From an uncultured bacterium (GTDB lineage: Bacteria > Cyanobacteriota > Vampirovibrionia > Gastranaerophilales > Gastranaerophilaceae), in contig USHE01000115.1 of assembly GCA_900554385.1 (NCBI GenBank), positions 1 to 5,464 on the forward strand: a DNA stretch of 5,464 nt, given 5' to 3'. A model generated the notes under the pieces. The model did no database searches. It was not told the DNA's origin and saw only the letters and a list, made by a program, of their open reading frames with translations. The position numbers and the translations under genes were made by a program. Numbering within the stretch: the stretch's first letter is position 1; each line of letters starts with the position of its first letter. This document shows, one piece after another, positions 1 to 4,125 of the stretch.

Positions 1-120
1 CCCCACCCCATCCCCTCGCCGGCGGCCCGGCTGCTGAGTTTCCTCTCAGGACAAGGGTTTACAGGGTGCTGTGACCCCGAAAGCGTACTACAGTCCGCCC
101 GTTACCCTGAACCATCACCC
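1..120. other. GC-rich stretch without a recognisable gene
   Basis: This stretch is clearly richer in G and C than the rest of the window, with C-runs at its start and a short possible hairpin (GCCGG, loop CGGC, CCGGC) near position 18. I see no start codon with a ribosome binding site, no tRNA or rRNA signature and no convincing coding frame. Around 71 and 101 the text (GTGACCCCGAA, GTTACCCTGAA) resembles decayed left halves of the palindromic repeat that follows. It is probably intergenic repeat debris, but it could be the tail of something outside the window. Confidence 0.4.
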
Positions 121-124
121 GCCC

Positions 125-150
125 GTCATCCTGAACTTGTTTCAGGATCT
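125..150 (+). repeat. 26-bp palindromic intergenic repeat, copy 1
   Basis: This element begins GTCAT and ends ATCT. It contains the inverted repeat ATCCTGAA / TTCAGGAT around the 5-base loop CTTGT, giving an 8-bp perfect stem. When translated, this family gives peptides such as HPELVSGS, commonly seen spuriously at the edges of predicted genes in many bacterial genomes. Two further copies lie within the next 100 bases. No neighbouring transposase is visible, so any mobility would be non-autonomous. Confidence 0.85.
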
Positions 151-183
151 AAAAATGCGGAAGTCGTGGAGATTGCAGAGAAT

Positions 184-209
184 AGATTCCGAATCAAGTT
201 CGGAATGAC
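184..209 (-). repeat. 26-bp palindromic intergenic repeat, copy 2 (inverted)
   Basis: On the minus strand this is the same element as the flanking copies: it begins GTCAT, ends ATCT and has a 5-base loop (CTTGA). Its stem reads ATTCCGAA / TTCGGAAT. Compared with copy 1, two positions in each arm have changed together so that pairing is kept. It lies in opposite orientation to copies 1 and 3. Confidence 0.83.
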
Positions 210-220
210 AAACGATTCGT

Positions 221-246
221 GTCATCCTGAACTCGTTTCAGGATCT
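221..246 (+). repeat. 26-bp palindromic intergenic repeat, copy 3
   Basis: This copy is identical to copy 1 except for one loop base (CTCGT instead of CTTGT), with the same 8-bp stem ATCCTGAA / TTCAGGAT. It ends 15 bases before the ATG chosen for the pilin gene. Read in the pilin frame it gives HPELVSGS, so an automatic gene caller could wrongly extend the gene through it to a GTG at 166. Confidence 0.85.
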
Positions 247-261
247 AATTTATTACCGATT

Positions 262-990
262 ATGAGTGTGGACAAATCCACTCTCCCGCAAGGTGAGAGA
301 AAAGTAAAGCTAAAATTTGGTTTTACTCTGGCAGAAGTCCTCATAACCCTCGGAATAATTGGAGTTGTGGCAGCGATGACGTTACCTGCACTTCTTAATG
401 CTACTCAAGGAAAAGAGCTTGAAGCAGGTTTTAAAAAGTCTTATTCAGTGCTTTCTCAAGCTGTTCAGCGTATGCAATACGAAGAAGGTTTGTCCGGAGA
501 TTGGGAAAAGGAGTTTGGGGCTAATACTTTTCTTCCTGTATTTAGAAAGTATCTTTTAAATTATGTCAAATGTAGCGGACGAACTTGTGTGAATTCAGAT
601 TTACCACCTGATGAGGATGGATTTCATAGAGTTTCAACTTATAAAACATACAATAAATCGAAAAACGTGATACTTGAGTGGTTTGATGAGGGGCAAATGG
701 TTATGGCAGACGGTATGCTTCTTATGGTGAATAATTCATCCTTTGCTCTTAATAACCTTGTTTTAACCGTTGATGTTAACGGGATGTACAAAAAACCTAA
801 TGCTTGGGGGCATGATTTATTTTCTTTTCAGATAAAAAGCGGAAAGCTAATACCCATGGGGCATCCAAAAACAACATCTGATTGGGGAAGTTTGCCGTGT
901 GATGTAAACAGTACTGCAAGGCATAACGGGATAGGCTGTGCATACAAGGTTTTTCAGCAGAAAGATTATTTTAAAAATTTACCGCGATAA
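262..990 (+). CDS. Prepilin-like protein with type IV pilin/type II secretion N-terminal methylation motif
   Basis: The protein is 242 residues from ATG 262. A 20-residue leader ends in Gly20, followed by the prepilin peptidase site G^FTLAEV (Phe21 at +1, Glu25 at +5) and a hydrophobic helix to about residue 45. Such proteins are cleaved and N-methylated by a PilD-type peptidase and assembled from the inner membrane into type IV pili or pseudopili. The rest is a soluble head with four cysteines (104, 109, 213, 226) that could form two disulfides. The start is uncertain. ATG 262 (or GTG 268) lacks a good ribosome binding site. A GTG at 166 would translate through palindromic repeats and is rejected. 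A GTA at 304 sits exactly where MKLKFG^FTL would begin, 6 bases after AAGGTGAG. No prepilin peptidase or assembly ATPase gene is nearby, so major or minor pilin cannot be distinguished. Confidence 0.85.
   Translation: MSVDKSTLPQGERKVKLKFGFTLAEVLITLGIIGVVAAMTLPALLNATQGKELEAGFKKSYSVLSQAVQRMQYEEGLSGDWEKEFGANTFLPVFRKYLLNYVKCSGRTCVNSDLPPDEDGFHRVSTYKTYNKSKNVILEWFDEGQMVMADGMLLMVNNSSFALNNLVLTVDVNGMYKKPNAWGHDLFSFQIKSGKLIPMGHPKTTSDWGSLPCDVNSTARHNGIGCAYKVFQQKDYFKNLPR
281..299 (+). repeat. Short hairpin repeat of the LPQGER type
   Basis: CTCTCCC, a GCAA loop and GGTGAGAG can fold into a 7-bp stem with one bulged T. In the pilin frame it reads TLPQGER, a peptide typical of another dispersed intergenic palindrome family, distinct from the 26-bp repeats just upstream. 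Its right arm contains the best Shine-Dalgarno-like sequence in front of the pilin core (AAGGTGAG, 290-297), so folding of the mRNA would hide that site. Confidence 0.6.
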
Positions 991-1018
991 AATAATTTAT
1001 AATATTATCTATAAACTC

Positions 1019-1047
1019 TTTTCATTCTGGAAGTTTTTTGGTATAAT
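1019..1047 (+). promoter_or_regulatory. Sigma-70-type promoter with extended -10
   Basis: The -10 box is a perfect TATAAT (1042-1047) preceded by TG one base upstream (1039-1040), the extended -10 motif. A weaker -35, TTTTCA (1019-1024, 4 of 6 matches), lies 17 bases upstream. Transcription would begin near 1054, giving a leader of only about 14 bases before ATG 1068. Confidence 0.75.
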
Positions 1048-1055
1048 GATTGAAA

Positions 1056-1061
1056 AGGGAG
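1056..1061 (+). promoter_or_regulatory. Ribosome binding site fixing the start at 1068
   Basis: AGGGAG lies 6 bases before ATG 1068, an ideal spacing. It rules out the in-frame TTG at 1050, which overlaps the region between the -10 box and the expected transcript start. Confidence 0.8.
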
Positions 1062-1067
1062 ATTATT

Positions 1068-1850
1068 ATGATATTAAATGACATCGCTGCAGAATTTTCT
1101 AAGCTTAAATCTGTCAATTCAGTTGTACTATCCGGTTCAAAAACCAGTTTGATAAATGATGATATGTCTGATTATGATGTATATGTTTATTCAAGTGAAC
1201 CAATTCCTTTGGAAATTCGAGAAAAGATTATTAAAACTTTTACTGATAGGTATATCGTGGGTAATACTTTTTTTGAAGATGGAGATGAGCTGTATATTAC
1301 AAAACCAAAGATGTCTGTTGATATAATGTATAGAAGCCTCGATTGGGCTTATCGGGAAATGAATAGTGTCTGGAGTAAACATAATGCCCGTCTGGGTTAT
1401 ACTACTGCATTTATTCATAATCTTAAAACTTCTAAAATTCTGTTTGACAGAAATTATGAGTTTGAACGGATTATTGAAGAATTAAAACTTCCTTATCCTG
1501 AAGAACTTAAGCAAAGTATTATTGATAAAAATTACCCGATGCTTAGAACTCTTGAGGGTGCGCCTTATTATAAACAAATTGAACTTGCTGTTAAGCGTGA
1601 TGATATTGTAAGTCAAAATCATAGAACTGCCGCACTTCTTGCAAGTTATTTTGATATTTTGTTTGCTTTTAATGAACAAACACATCCGGGCGAAAAGAAA
1701 TTAGTACAATATGCGAAAAAATATTGCCAAAAATTGCCTAACGATTTTGAACAAGATGTCACAACCGTTGTGAAATCCGTAGGAAGTCCGCAAATTCTTT
1801 CAGCTTTAACTAAGCTGTTAGATGAGTTAGATGTCTTTCTTGGCAAATAG
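1068..1850 (+). CDS. Nucleotidyltransferase-fold protein, DUF4037-like
   Basis: The protein is 260 residues. The N-terminal part has the polymerase-beta-type nucleotidyltransferase signature: Gly23-Ser24, then Asp35-Tyr-Asp37 in SDYDVYVY, and a third carboxylate Asp85 in SVDIMYR. All three metal-binding acidic residues are therefore present and the enzyme is probably active. The remainder is helical, with ILFDRN (124-129) and FNEQTHPGEKK (201-211), a pattern I associate with DUF4037 proteins. The family is expected to transfer a nucleotidyl group from NTP to an acceptor. The acceptor is unknown and may be a small molecule, as in aminoglycoside or lincosamide nucleotidyltransferases, or a protein or RNA. 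No antitoxin-sized HEPN partner is adjacent, so a toxin-antitoxin role is not supported. It is monocistronic, with its own strong promoter. Its last 24 bases overlap the convergent acyltransferase gene. Confidence 0.8.
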   Translation: MILNDIAAEFSKLKSVNSVVLSGSKTSLINDDMSDYDVYVYSSEPIPLEIREKIIKTFTDRYIVGNTFFEDGDELYITKPKMSVDIMYRSLDWAYREMNSVWSKHNARLGYTTAFIHNLKTSKILFDRNYEFERIIEELKLPYPEELKQSIIDKNYPMLRTLEGAPYYKQIELAVKRDDIVSQNHRTAALLASYFDILFAFNEQTHPGEKKLVQYAKKYCQKLPNDFEQDVTTVVKSVGSPQILSALTKLLDELDVFLGK

Positions 1851-2915
1851 GGATTTTATATGTTTCCATATTGCCTGTTGTGCAGCACCTGCATAGGTTG
1901 TTATTACCATTGTGAGTACAATATACAGGTAAGTCGTCTGCACCGGATTGTAAATCCAGTAAATATCGTGGTGTAGACGTTCAGTCATAGGAATTCCGTT
2001 CATTTTTAAAAATATTGCTGTGATAAGGTACATTACGAATAAGTGATTTGCCATTATGTGGTAAGTCGTTTTTCCCATATAATTTACGAATTTATTATCT
2101 TTTACATAAGGGTAGAGGACTTTTACTGTGAACAAAGACACCCAAATTCCTGTTAGAGCTGTCAGTATCGGTACAATAAGCTGGTCGTCAAATCTTGCCC
2201 ATACTAGAACGTAACTCAATCCTATTCCGTGTTCAGGGTCAAAATCTCTGTTGAAAAGCCATAATACCGATTGGATTGCCACAACTGCACCTAGCCATTT
2301 TACATTTAATATGTCATATTTGTCTTCAATAAAATGTTTATAAAAATATCCAAGATATACAAAAAATACTGAAAACATTATTCTTATAAGGATTAATGAA
2401 ACAGGTGTTATTGCGATAATTTTTGAAAGCGGAATTGCCGTTACGCCGAGCAGGGTAAACACAGCAAGGTGGAAAAATTTATTGTTCTTAATCTCGCGTA
2501 AAATTCTGAACAAGAATAAAAAGGTTATCATTGTCATAAATAATTGGGTTACGAACCACAACGGACAAGACAAATCAAATTGATGTCCGTTCAGGAAAGG
2601 GGTTATAAAAAAGTTTTTTTAAGTTAGAGGCATTCCCCACCATTTGCCGGTGAGTTTTGCGATTATAGCCGTCACTCCAAGGTAAAACGTGCTGTATAAA
2701 AAATACGGCAGTAATAGAGTTTTTAAGCGTTTTTCAATGAAAGAAGAAACTTCATCCAAATATTTTTCTTTGAAAAGATAACCTGATATAAAGAAAAATA
2801 ATGCTAACTGAAATGAATACGGAGCAAACATTCCAAGAAGTGAAAATTCCAAATGCCCCGAAACAACAAGCAGGATTGCCAGAGCTTTCAAGACATTAAC
2901 TCTATTATCAAACAT
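1827..2915 (-). pseudogene. Membrane acyltransferase 3 (fucose-4-O-acetylase-like), interrupted by an in-frame TAA
   Basis: Read as one frame this is 362 codons, normal for integral-membrane acyltransferase 3 proteins, which O-acetylate surface sugars. The N-terminus NRVNVLKALAILLVVSGH carries the family's conserved Arg5 and His21, followed by FFFISGYLF. The far C-terminal part has GKTTYHIMANH (281-291) and about nine hydrophobic helices are likely in all. Codon 99 (bases 2619-2621) is TAA. Before and after it the same frame reads WWGMPLT-stop-KNFFITPFLNGHQF, which looks continuous, so no frameshift occurred. A single T-to-A change from TTA (Leu) explains it. The downstream part has only a TTG (2573) with no ribosome binding site, so it is unlikely to be made separately. 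The start ATG 2915 has GAAAGGG 8 bases upstream. The gene may be recently inactivated, polymorphic or a sequencing error; the unbroken flanking frames argue against an old pseudogene. Confidence 0.85.
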
Positions 2916-2937
2916 AGTATAATCCCTTTCTTTTGTG

Positions 2938-2965
2938 ATTTTAGCATAAACAATGCGTACGTAAA
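2938..2965 (-). promoter_or_regulatory. Promoter of the acyltransferase gene
   Basis: On the minus strand TAAAAT (2943-2938) is preceded by TG plus one base, an extended -10, with TTTACG (2965-2960) 16 bases upstream as a weak -35. Transcription would start near 2931, just before the GAAAGGG ribosome binding site at 2930-2924. The remaining intergenic bases up to 3006 show no clear hairpin terminator. Confidence 0.55.
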
Positions 2966-3006
2966 TAAAGGAGCGGGTTATTTTTCGGGGATATACTTGA
3001 TTGAAA

Positions 3007-3534
3007 TTATTCTTTGTATTCTCTGGTCATAATAACATTGTTTTCTTCATCGTAAGCGTTCGGTCCAATCCAGTGGGCGATTAATTTTCCGGCAGGTGTA
3101 AAAACGAAGGCTTCTTCTTTTGATACCCGCAGGCTCATGTTCATCAGAAGTCCAGACGGTGTATATTTGTAGGTTTTGTAAGGATATTCTGTTGAATCCT
3201 TTTTTTCCATATAAATTAAAGTTCCGTTTTTTGAGTAGTACCAGACATAAAGAGGGATTGCGTTATACATAACGCCGTACGTTGTATCGGAGAAAAATGC
3301 CAGAACCCTGTTTGCAGGGTTTTTGTTTGCACTTAATTTATAGGTTTGATTTTCGTTGTAGTAATAATCTCTGTAAAAGGATTGCACTAAAGTCTTGTCA
3401 ATTTTTTTATCGGAAAATCTCAAAAGTTCTTCGCGTGCGGAATTGACGTCATAGCTGACTCCCCCTTGCAAAACTTCAGCAAAGGCAGGGAAATGTAACA
3501 TTATAATTATCAAGATTAATATAATCTTTTTCAT
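3007..3534 (-). CDS. Small secreted protein of unknown function with three Y/F-T-x-x-G-x-L-like repeats
   Basis: The 175-residue protein begins with a clear Sec signal peptide: Met-Lys-Lys, a hydrophobic core to about residue 13, and a likely cut after Ala-Phe-Ala19. No lipobox cysteine is present, and the mature part contains no cysteine at all, so it is probably free in the periplasm or exported. The mature part is rich in Tyr. From residue 100 it has three related stretches, YSKNGTLI (100-107), YTPSGLLM (124-131) and FTPAGKLI (145-152), 24 and 21 residues apart, suggesting a small beta-sheet repeat domain of YD/MORN-like style. I do not recognise the family. ATG 3534 is preferred because the signal peptide begins there; a TTG at 3570 is in frame but coincides with the -35 box TTGACA. 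There is no Shine-Dalgarno sequence before ATG 3534. The gene follows bcp by 40 bases and could be partly co-transcribed with it. Confidence 0.75.
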   Translation of the reverse strand: MKKIILILIIIMLHFPAFAEVLQGGVSYDVNSAREELLRFSDKKIDKTLVQSFYRDYYYNENQTYKLSANKNPANRVLAFFSDTTYGVMYNAIPLYVWYYSKNGTLIYMEKKDSTEYPYKTYKYTPSGLLMNMSLRVSKEEAFVFTPAGKLIAHWIGPNAYDEENNVIMTREYKE

Positions 3535-3541
3535 ATAATTT

Positions 3542-3570
3542 AATTTAATAATTTTTCTGGGTTTTGTCAA
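3542..3570 (-). promoter_or_regulatory. Promoter giving a nearly leaderless transcript
   Basis: A perfect -35 TTGACA (3570-3565) and TAAATT (3547-3542, 4 of 6 matches to TATAAT) are separated by 17 bases. The predicted transcript start is about 3534-3536, at or within a few bases of ATG 3534, which has no ribosome binding site. The -35 begins 4 bases after the bcp stop codon. Confidence 0.55.
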
Positions 3571-3574
3571 TTTT

Positions 3575-4021
3575 TTACAGTTTGCTTAATACGTCATCGA
3601 CGTGACCTTTGACTTTAACCTTTTTCCATTCGTGGAGAATTGTACCGTTTTCGTCAAGAATAAATGTTGAGCGGATAATTCCCATATATTTTTTCCCGTA
3701 CATTGATTTTTCTCCCCACGCACCGAAAGCTTCTGAAAGAGTGTGTTCGGGGTCAGATAGCAATATAAAGTTAAGGCTGTGATTTTCTTTGAATTTTAAA
3801 TGGCTTTTTATACTATCAGGACTTACACCGATGACAACGGCTTTTGGCGTAAGTCTTTTGAAATTGTCGCGAAAATCGCAGGCTTCTTGAGTACAGCCTG
3901 AGGTGTTGTCTTTAGGGTAGAAATATAAAACAATTTTTTGTCCTTTAAAATCGGCTAATGAAAATTCCTGTTCCAAGCCCTCGCTGTTAATTCCCTGTAA
4001 TTTAATATTCAAATAGTCCAT
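3575..4021 (-). CDS. bcp: Thioredoxin-dependent peroxiredoxin Bcp/PrxQ
   Basis: The 148-residue cytoplasmic enzyme reduces hydrogen peroxide and organic hydroperoxides using thioredoxin. The thioredoxin-fold core runs from KIVLYFYPKD (29-38) to the C-terminus. The peroxidatic cysteine is Cys43 in the Pro36-xxx-Thr40-xx-Cys43 motif. Cys48, five residues later, is the resolving cysteine typical of the Bcp/PrxQ class. Arg117 in IIRSTFILD is the conserved active-site arginine. Length is normal for the family. ATG 4021 is chosen because GAGAGG (4034-4029) lies 7 bases upstream; a longer reading from TTG 4099 would translate through a terminator hairpin and is rejected. It has its own promoter overlapping the preceding terminator. 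A general oxidative-stress role is expected in an anaerobe or microaerophile; no redox regulator or thioredoxin gene is nearby. Confidence 0.95.
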   Translation of the reverse strand: MDYLNIKLQGINSEGLEQEFSLADFKGQKIVLYFYPKDNTSGCTQEACDFRDNFKRLTPKAVVIGVSPDSIKSHLKFKENHSLNFILLSDPEHTLSEAFGAWGEKSMYGKKYMGIIRSTFILDENGTILHEWKKVKVKGHVDDVLSKL

Positions 4022-4045
4022 AATTATTCCTCTCTTTATGATTTT

Positions 4046-4075
4046 ATTATAACAACAAAAGACCTGAAATGTCAG
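4046..4075 (-). promoter_or_regulatory. bcp promoter overlapping a terminator hairpin
   Basis: TATAAT (4051-4046) is a perfect -10 box. CTGACA (4075-4070, 5 of 6 matches to TTGACA) lies 18 bases upstream, inside the hairpin that ends the preceding gene. Transcription would start near 4038, just before the GAGAGG ribosome binding site. Confidence 0.65.
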
Positions 4076-4082
4076 GTCTTTT
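4057..4082 (-). terminator. Rho-independent, potentially bidirectional terminator
   Basis: A perfect 11-bp inverted repeat, AAAAGACCTGA and TCAGGTCTTTT around a 4-base loop, lies 41 bases after the stop codon of the repeat-protein gene. The 7-bp core GACCTGA/TCAGGTC is flanked by A4 and T4, so a T-tract follows the hairpin on either strand. On the minus strand it continues as TTTTGTTGTT. It should separate the repeat-protein transcript from bcp. Confidence 0.8.
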
Positions 4083-4117
4083 GCGAAAAAGCTATTCAAT
4101 TGTCTCTCTGTGGTTGT

Positions 4118-4125
4118 ACCTCCTT
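4118..4125 (-). promoter_or_regulatory. Perfect Shine-Dalgarno sequence without a start codon
   Basis: AAGGAGGT overlaps the TAA stop of the repeat-protein gene. No ATG, GTG or TTG occurs in the 4-12 bases after it; the first candidate is TTG 4099, 18 bases away, which opens an unconvincing 26-residue extension of bcp. It may be a relic of a lost downstream gene or chance. Confidence 0.4.

Noticed and set aside
55..110. Fragment of RNase P RNA, suggested by ACAGGGTGC
   Set aside because: The other conserved RNase P elements, such as the GAAAGTGC-ACAGAAA region, are absent on either strand.
166..261. Longer pilin start at GTG 166
   Set aside because: The extra 32 residues are a translation of the palindromic repeats and have no ribosome binding site.
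1801..1817. CAGCTT/AAGCTG inverted repeat as a terminator for the convergent genes
   Set aside because: The stem is only 6 bp, lies inside the nucleotidyltransferase coding region and has no T-tract on either strand.
1191..1846. Three small minus-strand open frames within the nucleotidyltransferase gene
   Set aside because: They are shadows of a gene with intact catalytic motifs; no promoters or recognisable products are seen.
2610..2621. A AAA AAC slippery heptamer suggesting programmed -1 frameshifting in the acyltransferase gene
   Set aside because: The TAA itself contains the first A of the motif, and both halves are in the same frame, so a frameshift would not rejoin them.
4022..4099. 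N-terminal extension of bcp from TTG 4099
   Set aside because: It would translate through the terminator hairpin and the bcp promoter, is 18 bases from the nearest strong Shine-Dalgarno sequence, and ATG 4021 has its own good site.
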